Shown here: one piece after another, positions 28,401 through 37,534 of the stretch
Numbering within the stretch: the first letter of the stretch is position 1
Layout of the letters: the number at the start of each line of letters is the position of its first letter
Assembly: GCF_004114975.1 (NCBI RefSeq)
Contig: NZ_CP030051.1
Span: 1,426,001 to 1,490,000, forward strand
Length of the DNA: 64,000 nucleotides
DNA from: Bradyrhizobium guangdongense
GTDB taxonomy: Bacteria > Pseudomonadota > Alphaproteobacteria > Rhizobiales > Xanthobacteraceae
Reading direction: 5' to 3'
Program-made: the position numbers and the translations under genes
Notes under the pieces: generated by a model
Seen by the model: only the letters and a program-made list of their open reading frames with translations
Databases searched by the model: none
What the model was told of the DNA's origin: nothing

Positions 28401-28616
28401 GGCGTGCTGCCGATGGCGATTGCGCATGGTGCTGGCGGCGCCAGCCAGCAGGCGCTCGGCAGCGTCGTGATGGGGGGCATGATCGCGGTGGTGATTTTGG
28501 CCTTGCTGATGGTGCCGGTGTTCTTCGTCTCGGTGCAGCGCGTGCTGGCGGGCGATCGGGAGAAGGTGGCGACGAGCGCCGAGGCGTATGGGCCACCGGC
28601 GCCGGTGAAGCCATAG
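25464..28616 (+). CDS. RND multidrug efflux permease (HAE1/AcrB type)
   Basis: A 1050-residue inner-membrane pump with twelve membrane helices and two large periplasmic loops, the normal AcrB length. FFIDRPIFAWVVALFICLIG is helix 1; GMVLAVGILVDDAIVVVENVER carries the paired Asp residues of the proton relay in helix 4; GGFLPVDDQGF begins the second loop; GLAAKDAILIIEFAKDLR marks helix 10. It is co-transcribed with the adaptor. A multidrug or solvent substrate range is likely but unspecified. A REP-like repeat starts 9 bases after the stop. Confidence 0.96.
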   Translation: MPSFFIDRPIFAWVVALFICLIGAISIPLLPIAQYPIIAPPSISISTSYPGASPENLYNSVTRLIEEELNGASGILNFESTSDSLGQVEITANFQPGTDTSAASVEVQNRIKRVEARLPRAVIQQGILIEEASSAVLQIITLNSTDGSLDEVGLGDFMIRNVLGEIRRIPGVGRATLYSTERSLRVWVDPAKLVGYGLTADDVNKAISAQNAQVASGSIGAEPSTATQRTSALVLVKGQLSSPDEFGAIILRANADGSTVRLRDVARIEVGGLSYQFNTRLNGKPTAGLSVLMSPTGNALATASAVEEKMKELSRFFPANISYEIPYNITPVVEASIKKVLSTLLEAVVLVFVVMFLFLQNIRYTIIPTIVVPVALLGACTTLLLAGYSINMLSMFGMVLAVGILVDDAIVVVENVERIMAEEGLSPKEATRKAMSQITSAIIGITLVLMAVFVPMAFFPGSVGIIYRQFSVTMVAAIGFSAFLALSLTPALCATLLKPVPAGHGHARRGVFGWFNRMLEGGKEGYSRTVGFSLKRTGRLMMVYAALLVGLSWAFVSLPGGFLPVDDQGFVTTDVQTPSDSSYGRTEAVIEKVEKYLAQRPGIDNVTFLTGFSFSGQGMNTAQAFITLKDWSERGPKDSAAAIVDDINRDLGALIRDAKISALQPPPIDNLGNSSGFSFRLQDRGQKGYPALMRAADQLIAEANASPVLQKVYVEGLPETGVVNLVIDREKAGAFGVTFEDINNTVSTNLGSNYINDFPNRGRMQRVVVQADSRDRMKTEDILNYNVKNSRGQLVPFSSFASVEWSRGPTQIAGFNYYPAVRISGEAKPGFTSGDAIAEMERLAGKLPRGFGYEWTGQSLQEKLSGSQAPFLLALSVFVVFLCLAALYESWTIPLAVLLTVPLGIVGAVVAAMLRGLPNDVYFTVGLITIIGLAAKDAILIIEFAKDLRKEGRPLVEATIEACRLRFRPILMTGLAFICGVLPMAIAHGAGGASQQALGSVVMGGMIAVVILALLMVPVFFVSVQRVLAGDREKVATSAEAYGPPAPVKP

Positions 28617-28624
28617 GGCACATT

Positions 28625-28665
28625 GTCATTCCGGGGCTCGCGCCAAGAGGCGCGCCCCGGAATGA
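28625..28665. repeat. REP-like palindrome, family B (short form)
   Basis: A 41-bp hairpin: GTCATTCCGGGGCTCGCGCC pairs with GGCGCGCCCCGGAATGAC. It lies directly after the efflux pump gene, and could end or protect its mRNA. Confidence 0.88.
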
Positions 28666-28781
28666 CAAGCAGAGAGCTTGCCTTCCCGGGTTCGTCAATC
28701 CAGACTGCATCCCTGGATTGAAGGAGCTTTCATTCGCACCACGCTGAATGCACGGCCACCCTTGCCGATTGAGAGCACCTG

Positions 28782-29909
28782 ATGCGTCTGACCGACATTG
28801 CAATCTCGAACTATCGCTCGATCAGGCGGCTCTCCATACCCATTCACCCCTTGTCCGTGTTCGTGGGCGAGAACGGCGTCGGCAAATCCAACCTCTACAA
28901 ATCCCTGTCGCTGTTGCGCGACGCGGCGACCGGGCGGATCACGCGCACGATCGCCGACGAAGGTGGGTTGAATTCGGTCTGCTGGTCCGGCATCCGCAAG
29001 CGCGGCGAGGACGGACGACTGCGATTGTCGGCGAGATTCGAGCGCCTGAAATATTCAATAGAGATCGGATTTCCCAGCCCGCTTGCGGCGGCGTTTGCCG
29101 GCGAGCCGATGATCAAGGAAGAAAGCATCGAGGCGACGCAGGGCAAGCGAACGGTCAAGTTGATGGAGCGGAAGAATTCGCTCGTCAGCGTCCGCGACGA
29201 CGGCGGCACATGGAGCAGCCACAAGGATGCGGTGCTGCCGTCCGAGACGGCGCTCGCGGGATTTTACGACGGCAAGCAATGCCCCGAGATCGATCTGATC
29301 AGAAACGCCATGCTGGGATGGCGGTTCTATCACGACTTCCGCACCGATCCGGCCTCGCCGATCCGAAAGCCGTGTCTCGCGATCACGACGCCCTCGCTCA
29401 GTGCCGATGGCAGCGATCTGGCAGCGGCCCTGGCGACACTCTATACGATCAGGCAGGACGCCACCGAATTGCAGGACGCGATCCAGGATGCGTTCCCAGG
29501 CGCCGATCTCCGCGCCTGGGAGCAGGGCGGTTTGTGCGATTTCGATCTGCAACTGGAGGACATGCCGCGCCCGTTCAGGGCGCATGAACTGTCCGACGGG
29601 ACGCTGAAATACATCTGCCTGCTCGCCGTGTTCATGGGCTATCGGCTGCCGCCGTTCATCGCGCTGAACGAACCCGAGACCAGCCTGCATCCGTCGCTGC
29701 TGGCGCCCTTGGCCCGGCTGATCGCCAAGGCATCAAGCCGCGCCGATATCTGGATCGTCACCCATTCGGAGCAGCTGATGGAAGCCTTGCGAAGCGAGAG
29801 CTCGGTCCCGCTTCGCCGGGTGATCAAGCAGAAAGGCGCCACCATGATCGAGGGCCTGACCCTCGGCGGGGAATACCGCGAGGAGGAAGCGGAGGAGGAT
29901 GACGAATGA
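28782..29909 (+). CDS. Stand-alone AAA ATPase (AAA_21, RecF/OLD-like)
   Basis: A 375-residue cytosolic ATPase. Walker A is VGENGVGKSN near residue 28. The ABC-like signature LSDGT lies at ~264, Walker B is FIALNEPETSLHPS, and WIVTHSEQLMEAL is the H-loop region. A central insert carries SADGSDLAAALATLY. This order fits the SMC/RecF-like AAA_21 or COG4637 group, and there is no attached TOPRIM domain. Relatives occur in phage defence with a partner nuclease, but none is next to it here. The C-terminus is acidic (EEEAEEDDE), and the stop codon abuts a REP-like repeat. Confidence 0.88.
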   Translation: MRLTDIAISNYRSIRRLSIPIHPLSVFVGENGVGKSNLYKSLSLLRDAATGRITRTIADEGGLNSVCWSGIRKRGEDGRLRLSARFERLKYSIEIGFPSPLAAAFAGEPMIKEESIEATQGKRTVKLMERKNSLVSVRDDGGTWSSHKDAVLPSETALAGFYDGKQCPEIDLIRNAMLGWRFYHDFRTDPASPIRKPCLAITTPSLSADGSDLAAALATLYTIRQDATELQDAIQDAFPGADLRAWEQGGLCDFDLQLEDMPRPFRAHELSDGTLKYICLLAVFMGYRLPPFIALNEPETSLHPSLLAPLARLIAKASSRADIWIVTHSEQLMEALRSESSVPLRRVIKQKGATMIEGLTLGGEYREEEAEEDDE

Positions 29910-29946
29910 ATTCCGGGCTCAGCGCTTCGCGCTGCCCCGGAATGAC
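29909..29946. repeat. REP-like palindrome, family B (short form)
   Basis: AATTCCGGGCTCAGCGC pairs with GCGCTGCCCCGGAATGAC. It starts at the last base of the AAA ATPase stop codon, so the repeat forms the 3' end of that mRNA. Confidence 0.85.
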
Positions 29947-29969
29947 GATTTGGAGGGGGTGCTCTCGCC

Positions 29970-30761
29970 TTACGCCGGCTTCCGCAAAATCCTCACCAAT
30001 TCCCCGTGCACGTACTCGTTCCCGCACACCACGTCGCCCGTGACCAAGGCATCGCCCGGGGTGTTGATGTCGCTGATCGTCCCGCCCGCTTCGCGCACCA
30101 TCAGCATGCCGGCGGCGATGTCCCAGGATTGCAAATTGCGCTCCCAATAGCCGTCGAGGCGGCCGGCGGCGACGAAGGCGAGGTCGAGCGAGGCGGCACC
30201 GAAGCGGCGCAGGCCCGCGACGCGATCCTGGATCGCGGTCATCTCGCGGCGGAATTCCTCGTGGTCGCCGCGGCCGATATGGGGCAGGCCGCAGGCCACC
30301 ACGCATTCATTGAGCTGGCGGCGGCCGGCGACGCGCAGGCGCTGGTCGTTGAGGAAGGCGCCCTTGCCGCGCTCGGCGATGTAGAGCTCGTCATTGGCGG
30401 GGTTGTAGATCACGCCGGCGATCACGGTGCCCTCGCGGGCAAGGCCGATCGAGATCGCGAATTGCGGAATGCCATGCAGGAAGTTGGTGGTGCCGTCGAG
30501 CGGATCGACGATCCAGGTGTGGCTCTTGTCGGTGCCCTCGCGGGTGCCCCCCTCTTCGCCGATGAAGCCGTAGCCGGGCCGCGCCTTGGCGAGGTCCTGG
30601 TAGAGGATCTCCTCGGCGCGTTTGTCGGCGAGCGAGACGAAATTGGCGGGCCCCTTCAGCGAGACCTGGAGATGCTCGATCTCGCCGAGATCGCGCTTGA
30701 GGCTGCGGCCGGCGCGGCGCGCGGCTTTGACCATGACGTTGATAGTAGCGGAATACAGCAT
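29970..30761 (-). CDS. Inositol monophosphatase family protein (SuhB-like)
   Basis: A 263-residue Mg-dependent sugar-phosphate phosphatase, started at MLYSATINVMVKAARRAG, the usual SuhB N-terminus; an upstream ATG would add 14 residues. Motif A is WIVDPLDGTTNF with the metal-binding Asp residues and GEEGG before it; motif B is WDIAAGMLMVREAGG. The length is that of SuhB (about 263). SuhB also serves in rRNA antitermination in enterobacteria; which role applies here is open. It is downstream of the Sel1-repeat gene, with an 82-base gap. Confidence 0.93.
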   Translation of the reverse strand: MLYSATINVMVKAARRAGRSLKRDLGEIEHLQVSLKGPANFVSLADKRAEEILYQDLAKARPGYGFIGEEGGTREGTDKSHTWIVDPLDGTTNFLHGIPQFAISIGLAREGTVIAGVIYNPANDELYIAERGKGAFLNDQRLRVAGRRQLNECVVACGLPHIGRGDHEEFRREMTAIQDRVAGLRRFGAASLDLAFVAAGRLDGYWERNLQSWDIAAGMLMVREAGGTISDINTPGDALVTGDVVCGNEYVHGELVRILRKPA

Positions 30762-30843
30762 GAGGTCAGTCTTTGATGGGGGAGGGGCGCGAAAGAGCGC
30801 CATTTGAGGAGATTGGGTGCCCCGCGGGGGGCCTCAGGTCAAG

Positions 30844-31953
30844 TCATTTGGTCCCGAGCCATCTCTTGGCGGCGGCCTCCGCCTTGGCACGGTCCTCCGC
30901 GGGCAGATCGGCCAGCTCCTTGTCGAGCTCCGGGTCGCCTTTGCCGCCGGTCTTGGCCACCAGATGCCATTTGAAACCCTCGACCTTGTCCACGGGCGCG
31001 CCCATGCCGTTGATCAGCACCCAGGCGAGGCGGTTCTGCGCGATCGCGCTGCCCTGGCGGGACGCCTTGCGCAGCAACGCCACGGCCGCGGGCTCGTTCT
31101 TCGGCGTGCCGGTGCCGTTGAACAGGGCGATGGCATATTCGACCTCGGCATCGACATTGTCGGCCAGCGCGGCCGCCTGGAGCAGCCGCACTGACCGTTC
31201 GAGGTCTTTCGGCACGCCGGTGCCTTCCTTGTAGAAGGTCGCGAGCGCGTATTGCGCCTCGGGCAGGCCGGCATCGGCCGCCTGGCGCAGCAGCTCGGCG
31301 GAGCGCTTGACGTCCTGCGGCAGGGTCTGGCCGTCCAGATAGAGCAAGGCGAGATTATAGGCCGCCTTAGGCTCGCCGAGCTTGGCGGCGGAGGCCATCA
31401 GCTTGACCGCCTCGGCCTTGTCGACGGGACCGCCGCGGCCGGCGATGCGCAGCATGGCCAGCGCGAACATCGCCTCGCGGTCGCCGGCGTCGGAGGCGCG
31501 CTTGTACCATTCCACCGCCTTGGCGTAGTCGCGCCGGATGCCCATGGCGTTGGAATACAGCTCGCCCAGCATGGTCATGGCCTTGGCGTCGCCGGCCTTG
31601 GCGCGCTCGCTGGCCAGGTTGAAGGCGGTCTTGTACTGGCCGCGCTGATAGGCACCGAACACCAGATCGACGTTGGGATTGTCTGATGGCGGCGCGGGGA
31701 TCACGGTCGCAGGCAGGGTCGGGCTCGGCGAGGCCGACGGCTTCGGCGCCGGCGCGGCCTCCTTCTTCTTGGTGATCGTGTGCGGCGCGACCTTGGGCTT
31801 TTCCTTGGCCGGTTCTTTGGACTTCTGCTTTTCGGGCGCAGGACTTGGGATCGTGCCCGGCGGCGTGATCTGAAGCTGCGCGGCCGCAGGCATTGCCAGG
31901 AGCTGCGTCGCCAGCAGCAGCGCGGCCAGAAGCGTGATGCGAGGAAGCTTCAT
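30844..31953 (-). CDS. Secreted Sel1-like tetratricopeptide-repeat protein
   Basis: A 369-residue exported protein. Residues 1-25 are a signal peptide (LLATQLLAMPAAA). A low-complexity Pro/Lys/Ala linker follows to ~85. Then about five Sel1-like repeats of ~36 residues appear (for example AMTMLGELYSNAMGIRRDYA, AYNLALLYLDGQTLPQDVKR, AQYALATFYKEGTGVPKDLE). Such repeats form a solenoid for protein binding. It starts 8 bases after the ThiE-like gene and probably shares its transcript. Role unknown. Confidence 0.9.
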   Translation of the reverse strand: MKLPRITLLAALLLATQLLAMPAAAQLQITPPGTIPSPAPEKQKSKEPAKEKPKVAPHTITKKKEAAPAPKPSASPSPTLPATVIPAPPSDNPNVDLVFGAYQRGQYKTAFNLASERAKAGDAKAMTMLGELYSNAMGIRRDYAKAVEWYKRASDAGDREAMFALAMLRIAGRGGPVDKAEAVKLMASAAKLGEPKAAYNLALLYLDGQTLPQDVKRSAELLRQAADAGLPEAQYALATFYKEGTGVPKDLERSVRLLQAAALADNVDAEVEYAIALFNGTGTPKNEPAAVALLRKASRQGSAIAQNRLAWVLINGMGAPVDKVEGFKWHLVAKTGGKGDPELDKELADLPAEDRAKAEAAAKRWLGTK

Positions 31954-31961
31954 GGCACCCG

Positions 31962-32630
31962 CTAGCCCTGGCCCGCGGCAGCCGCCGCGAAGGCCTTCTT
32001 GATCGCGGCGTCGGCCTCGATCAGCGCGGCCCTGGGTCCGCGCGGGTCGGCCCAGACGAGATCGCCGACCAGCACGAAATCGGCGCCGCTGGCGGCGAAA
32101 TCGTAGGCCTCCTCGAACGAGGTGGCGAAGCCGACGCAGGGCGGCTCGAACAGCTCGGCCCACCAGTCCAGCCGCTCGGCGATGGCCTCCGCGGACGGCC
32201 GCTGGCCTTTCGCATCGGGCTCGCCGAACAGCACGTAATCGGCGCCCATCTCGCCGGCGCTCATGGATTCGTGGCGCGTGGCGAGGCCGCCGACGCCGGC
32301 GATGCGATCGGGCTTGAGCGAGGGCAGTGCCTCCTCCAGCGTCGCGACATTTGCCAGATGCGCGCCATCGGCGCCGCTGCGCGCGACGATTTCCGGATGA
32401 CCGTCGACCAGGAGGGCCGCGCCGGCGTTCTGCACGAGCGGCGCCATCGCCTTGATCCGCGAGATCATGGTGCGCTGGTCGGTCTCCTTCAACCGCACCA
32501 GCACGGCCGCGACATCGGCCGCCGCGAGCAGATCAGGCAGTTCAGCGAGCAGAGAGGCGGGATCGTCGACGACGGGCGTCGCGAGATAGAGGCGCGGCGC
32601 GGGGCGCGGCGGAGGCGATTTGTTCGACAA
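31962..32630 (-). CDS. Divergent thiamine-phosphate-synthase-like (ThiE fold) protein
   Basis: A 222-residue TIM-barrel protein of the thiamine phosphate synthase family. The match covers VLVRLKETDQRTM, LLVDGHPEIVARSGADGAHLAN, GADYVLFGE and GADFVLVGDLVW. Usual ThiE features are weakened: the substrate motif QLRxK is replaced, and the phosphate-binding loop is altered. It may be a paralogue with another function, with the true ThiE elsewhere. It starts 4 bases after the class I aldolase stop, so it belongs to the carbon-metabolism run. Confidence 0.78.
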   Translation of the reverse strand: MSNKSPPPRPAPRLYLATPVVDDPASLLAELPDLLAAADVAAVLVRLKETDQRTMISRIKAMAPLVQNAGAALLVDGHPEIVARSGADGAHLANVATLEEALPSLKPDRIAGVGGLATRHESMSAGEMGADYVLFGEPDAKGQRPSAEAIAERLDWWAELFEPPCVGFATSFEEAYDFAASGADFVLVGDLVWADPRGPRAALIEADAAIKKAFAAAAAGQG

Positions 32631-32633
32631 GAT

Positions 32634-33659
32634 CTAGGCTGCCTTCTGTTCCAGGCTGCTTTGCCATTCGCCCCTGGAGGCGAGGCCGTTCATGCGGGCA
32701 CGATGACTGAATGCGGCTTGCCCGGCCGCAACGTTCTCGGGCCGGCCGGACCAGGCCTTCTGCGGCGCGGCCTGCAGCGCGCGGCCGTAGGAGAAGGTCA
32801 GGCCCCAGGGCAGCGGACCGAGCCTGTGCATGGCGTTGAGATGCGCGGTGGCTTCCTCATCCGACTGGCCGCCGGAGAGGAAGGCGATGCCGGGCACGGC
32901 CGCGGGCACGCAGGCCCTGAGCAGCCGGATCGTCTTCTCCGCGACCTCCTCGACGGAGGCCTGCTTTGCGCATTTCTTGCCTGAGATCGCCATGTTCGGC
33001 TTTAGCACCATGCCTTCGAGCGCGACGCGCTGCACGCGCAGCTCCTGGAACGTCTTGTTGAGCACGCGGCTCGTCACCTCATAGCAGCGATCGATGTCGT
33101 GGTCGCCGTCCATCAGCACCTCGGGCTCGACGATCGGCACGATCTGCGCGGCCTGGCACAGCGCGGCATAGCGGGCCAAAGCGTGGGCGTTGACGCTGAT
33201 CGCGGTCATCGAGGGGATGCCGCTGCCGATGTCGATCACGGCGCGCCATTTGGCGAAGCGCGCGCCGCGCTCGTAATATTTCTTCAATCGCTCGGCGAGC
33301 TTGTCGAGCCCGACCGTGACGAGCTCCCCAGGGCACATCGGCAAGGCCTGCGTGCCCTCGTCGACCTTGATGCCGGGAATGGCGCCGGCCTGTTCGATCA
33401 GCTTGACCAGCGGCGTGCCGTCTTTGGCGTCCTGCCAGATCGTCTCGTCATAGAGGATCACGCCGGAGATGTACTGGCTCATGGCCTCCTTGGCGCGAAA
33501 CAGCATCTCGCGATAGTCGCGGCGGTTCGTTTCCGTCGATTCCACCCCGATCGCGTCGAACCGCTTCTTGATGGTGCCGGAGGATTCGTCGGCGGCAAGG
33601 ATGCCCTTGCCCGGCGCGACCATGGCGGTCGCGATCCTGTTGAGCTCAGTCAGATTCAT
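32634..33659 (-). CDS. Fructose-bisphosphate aldolase class I
   Basis: A 341-residue Schiff-base aldolase that interconverts fructose-1,6-bisphosphate with dihydroxyacetone phosphate and glyceraldehyde-3-phosphate. APGKGILAADESSGTIKKRF is the N-terminal signature; the catalytic-lysine region is EGMVLKPNMAISG; FLSGGQSDEEATAHLNAMH is the C-terminal phosphate-binding part. GGGAGG lies upstream of the ATG at 33659. A class II enzyme gene lies just upstream in the same orientation, separated by a REP-like repeat. Confidence 0.95.
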   Translation of the reverse strand: MNLTELNRIATAMVAPGKGILAADESSGTIKKRFDAIGVESTETNRRDYREMLFRAKEAMSQYISGVILYDETIWQDAKDGTPLVKLIEQAGAIPGIKVDEGTQALPMCPGELVTVGLDKLAERLKKYYERGARFAKWRAVIDIGSGIPSMTAISVNAHALARYAALCQAAQIVPIVEPEVLMDGDHDIDRCYEVTSRVLNKTFQELRVQRVALEGMVLKPNMAISGKKCAKQASVEEVAEKTIRLLRACVPAAVPGIAFLSGGQSDEEATAHLNAMHRLGPLPWGLTFSYGRALQAAPQKAWSGRPENVAAGQAAFSHRARMNGLASRGEWQSSLEQKAA

Positions 33660-33758
33660 CGAGAGGTCCTCCCAAAACGATTCTGCCCTTGCCCGTAAAA
33701 ATAGACCGTTCTCGGGCAATTGCCGAGACAACGTTGGTCGCAGGGCAAAACCGTTCCC

Positions 33759-33857
33759 CGTCATTCCGGGATGCGCCGAAAGGCGCAGGCCCGGAATCCA
33801 TAACCCCAGGCTGTGGTTATGGATTCCGGGCCCACGCTTCGCGTGTCCCGGAATGAC
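33759..33857. repeat. REP-like palindrome, family B (double form)
   Basis: Starts CGTCATTCCGGGATGCGCC and ends GCGTGTCCCGGAATGAC; inner arms GGCCCGGAATCCATAACC and GGTTATGGATTCCGGGCC form a long second stem. It separates the class II and class I aldolase genes on the same strand, and so may set their relative expression. Confidence 0.9.
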
Positions 33858-33899
33858 CCGGGAATAGGCTTGAGAGGTTTACGCCACCTTCACGATCGC

Positions 33900-34967
33900 T
33901 TACGCGACGCGGGGATCCAGCTCGCCCTTGGCGTAGCGCTTGGCCATCTCGGCCGGGGTCAGGATCTTCTTGAACTTGGCGGCCTGGCCTGCCGTGTTGA
34001 ACTCCTGCAGCCGCTGCTTGCACAGCTTGGTCATGGCTTCCATCGCCGGCTTCAGGTACTTGCGCGGGTCGAACTCTTCCGGATTGTCCTTCAGGACTTT
34101 GCGGATCTGGCCGGTCATGGCCATGCGGTTGTCGGTGTCGATGTTGATCTTGCGCACGCCGTTCTTGATGCCGCGCTGAATCTCGGCGACCGGCACGCCC
34201 CAGGTCGGCTTCATCTTGCCGCCATAGGCGTTGATGATGTCCTGCAGCTCCTGCGGCACCGAGGAGGAGCCGTGCATGACGAGATGCGTGTTCGGCAGCT
34301 TGCGGTGGATCTCCTCGATCACGTTCATGGCGAGGATGTCGCCGTCGGGCTTGCGGGTGAACTTGTAGGCCCCGTGGGACGTGCCCATCGCGATCGCGAG
34401 CGCGTCGACCTTGGTCTCCTTAACGAACTTCACGGCCTCGTCCGGATTGGTCAGCAGCTGGTCGTGGGAGAGCTTGCCTTCGGCGCCGTGACCGTCCTCC
34501 TTGTCGCCCATGCCGGTTTCGAGCGAGCCGAGCACGCCGAGCTCGCCCTCGACCGAGATGCCGCCGAGATGGGCCATATCGGTCACCGTCTTGGTGACGC
34601 CGACATTGTAGGCCCAGTCGCCGGGCGTCTTGCCGTCGGCCTTGAGCGAGCCGTCCATCATGACCGAGGTGAAGCCGGCCTGGATCGCGGTCATGCAGGT
34701 CGCGGCCTCGTTGCCGTGGTCGAGATGCACGCAGACCGGAATGTGCGGATAGATCTCGGTCACCGCGTCCATCATGTGCTTGAGCATGACGTCGTTGGCG
34801 TAGGAGCGCGCGCCGCGCGAGGCCTGGATGATGACGGGCGCGTCGACCTGGTTGGCCGCGTCCATGATCGCCAGCGCCTGCTCCATGTTGTTGATGTTGA
34901 AGGCCGGTACGCCGTAATCGTTCTCAGCCGCATGGTCGAGCAATTGACGCAACGTGATCCGAGCCAT
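33900..34967 (-). CDS. Fructose-bisphosphate aldolase class II (Calvin-cycle subtype)
   Basis: A 355-residue zinc aldolase. Metal ligands are visible in [23 protein letters not shown] and VMHGSSS; the phosphate-binding loops are GTSHGAYKF and [12 protein letters not shown]. The 355-residue length and the C-terminal [21 protein letters not shown] fit the CbbA/Fba Calvin-cycle subtype. It lies 50 bases after pgk in the same orientation. Together with tkt, gap and pgk it serves gluconeogenesis and possibly CO2 fixation. Confidence 0.95.
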   Translation of the reverse strand: MARITLRQLLDHAAENDYGVPAFNINNMEQALAIMDAANQVDAPVIIQASRGARSYANDVMLKHMMDAVTEIYPHIPVCVHLDHGNEAATCMTAIQAGFTSVMMDGSLKADGKTPGDWAYNVGVTKTVTDMAHLGGISVEGELGVLGSLETGMGDKEDGHGAEGKLSHDQLLTNPDEAVKFVKETKVDALAIAMGTSHGAYKFTRKPDGDILAMNVIEEIHRKLPNTHLVMHGSSSVPQELQDIINAYGGKMKPTWGVPVAEIQRGIKNGVRKINIDTDNRMAMTGQIRKVLKDNPEEFDPRKYLKPAMEAMTKLCKQRLQEFNTAGQAAKFKKILTPAEMAKRYAKGELDPRVA

Positions 34968-35017
34968 CTGTCTTTTTCTCCGTTCGAGCCTGAAGGTCGC
35001 TGTTTCCAGCCGACTGT

Positions 35018-36211
35018 TTACTTGATGCGCAGGACTTCAACGCCGGGCAGCGGCTTGCCTTCCATCCATTCCAGGAATGCGCCGCCGGCGGTCGAGACAT
35101 AGGTGAAGTCGCCGGCCACATGGGCCTGGTTGAGGGCTGCGACCGTGTCGCCGCCGCCCGCGATCGAGATCAGCTTCTTCGCCTTGGTGCGTTCGGCGGC
35201 GTGCTTGGCCGCCGCCACGGTGCCGCGGTCGAACGGCTGCATCTCGAAGGCCCCGAGCGGTCCGTTCCAGACCAGCGTCGCGGCGTCGTCGATCGCGGCG
35301 TGAACACGCGCGATCGATTGCGGGCCGACATCCAGGATCATGCCGTCGGCCGGGATCGCGTCCAACCCGTAGGCATGCGAGGGCGCGTTGGCGGCGAAAT
35401 GATAGGCGACGGTGGCATCCACGGGAAGGATGATGGCGCAGTTGGCGGCTTCCGCTTTCTCCATGATGCGCACGGCGGTCGCGGCGAGATCCTTCTCGGC
35501 CAGCGACTTGCCGACCGCGACGCCCTGGGCGTGCAGGAAGGTATTGGCCATGCCGCCGCCGATCACGAGCGCGTCGACCTTGGTGACGAGGTTTTCCAGG
35601 AGGTCGATCTTGGTGGAGACCTTGGCGCCGCCGATGATGGCGATGACGGGCTTGGTCGGCGAGCCCAGCGCCTTCTCCAGCGCATCCAGCTCGGCCTGCA
35701 TGGTGCGGCCGGCATAGGCCGGCAGCTTGTGGCCGAGGCCTTCGGTGGAGGCATGGGCGCGGTGCGCGGCCGAGAAGGCATCGCTGACCCAGATGTCGCC
35801 GAGCTTGGCCAGCTCCGCGACGAAGGCGGGATCGTTCTTCTCTTCTTCCTTATGGAAGCGGGTGTTCTCGAGGCAGAGGATGTCGCCATCCTTCATGTCA
35901 GCGACCGCCTTGGCCGCGGGCTCGCCGATGCAATCGTCGGCGAAAGCGACCGGCTTCTTCACGACCTTCGACAGCGCCTCGGCCACGGGCAGAAGCGAGT
36001 CCTTGGCATCGCGCCCCTTCGGCCGGCCGAAATGCGCGAGCAGGATGACCTTGCCGCCCTTGTCCGAGATTTCGGTGATGGTCGGCGCGACGCGCTCGAG
36101 CCGGGTCGCATCGGTCACGCGTCCGTTGTCCATGGGGACGTTGAGATCGACGCGCAGCAGCACGCACTTGCCCTTCACGTCGACGTCGTCGAGGGTGCGG
36201 AATTTGGCCAT
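35018..36211 (-). CDS. pgk: Phosphoglycerate kinase
   Basis: A 397-residue enzyme that transfers phosphate between 1,3-bisphosphoglycerate and [18 protein letters not shown] is the N-domain signature; [35 protein letters not shown] and [14 protein letters not shown] follow. The length is normal. It lies 27 bases downstream of a 42-codon membrane peptide gene and upstream of the class II aldolase. Confidence 0.97.
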   Translation of the reverse strand: MAKFRTLDDVDVKGKCVLLRVDLNVPMDNGRVTDATRLERVAPTITEISDKGGKVILLAHFGRPKGRDAKDSLLPVAEALSKVVKKPVAFADDCIGEPAAKAVADMKDGDILCLENTRFHKEEEKNDPAFVAELAKLGDIWVSDAFSAAHRAHASTEGLGHKLPAYAGRTMQAELDALEKALGSPTKPVIAIIGGAKVSTKIDLLENLVTKVDALVIGGGMANTFLHAQGVAVGKSLAEKDLAATAVRIMEKAEAANCAIILPVDATVAYHFAANAPSHAYGLDAIPADGMILDVGPQSIARVHAAIDDAATLVWNGPLGAFEMQPFDRGTVAAAKHAAERTKAKKLISIAGGGDTVAALNQAHVAGDFTYVSTAGGAFLEWMEGKPLPGVEVLRIK

Positions 36212-36238
36212 GTCCTGATCACTCGTTGGCTGGCGACG

Positions 36239-36367
36239 CTACGGCGCATCGCGCTCGGGTGGATTGCCTTCCTGCCTGGTCTTGATCTTACTCCCCTGGC
36301 GCACGCCATACGCGATCAATGCGAACAGCAGAATGACGCCAGGAATTCCGATCCAGGCAGGAAGCAT
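36239..36367 (-). CDS. 42-residue single-pass membrane peptide between gap and pgk
   Basis: A short frame of 43 codons on the same strand as gap and pgk. The ATG complementary to 36365-36367 is preceded by AAGGGGAGCGCA. Residues 4-22 (AWIGIPGVILLFALIAYGV) form one membrane helix, and the rest is charged (RQGSKIKTRQEGNPPERDAP). It starts 10 bases after the gap stop and ends 27 bases before the pgk start, which is operon-like spacing. I do not recognise a family; it could be a small regulator of membrane or metabolic enzymes, or a chance frame. Confidence 0.62.
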   Translation of the reverse strand: MLPAWIGIPGVILLFALIAYGVRQGSKIKTRQEGNPPERDAP

Positions 36368-36377
36368 TGCGCTCCCC

Positions 36378-37385
<1,008 letters not shown>

Positions 37386-37534
37386 GTTTCGTCTCCTTCA
37401 ATGACCGTTGTCATCCCGCACAACGCGCTTCTGACGCGCCTGCGAGGGTTTTTTAGGGCGGACGCCCGGTTCGGCCGGGCGGTGCTTGATCATATGAGAG
37501 CTTTGGTAGTCCTTTTTTTTGACAAGCTCAACTC

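Noticed and set aside
26532..28427. Long minus-strand open frame (631 codons) inside the RND pump gene
   Set aside because: It is the antisense of a clear AcrB-type gene, with His/Arg/Asp-rich composition and no family features.
37461..37481. GC hairpin (CGCCCGG...CCGGGCG) between tkt and gap as a terminator
   Set aside because: There is no T-tract on the minus strand after it, and gap follows in the same orientation, so read-through is expected.
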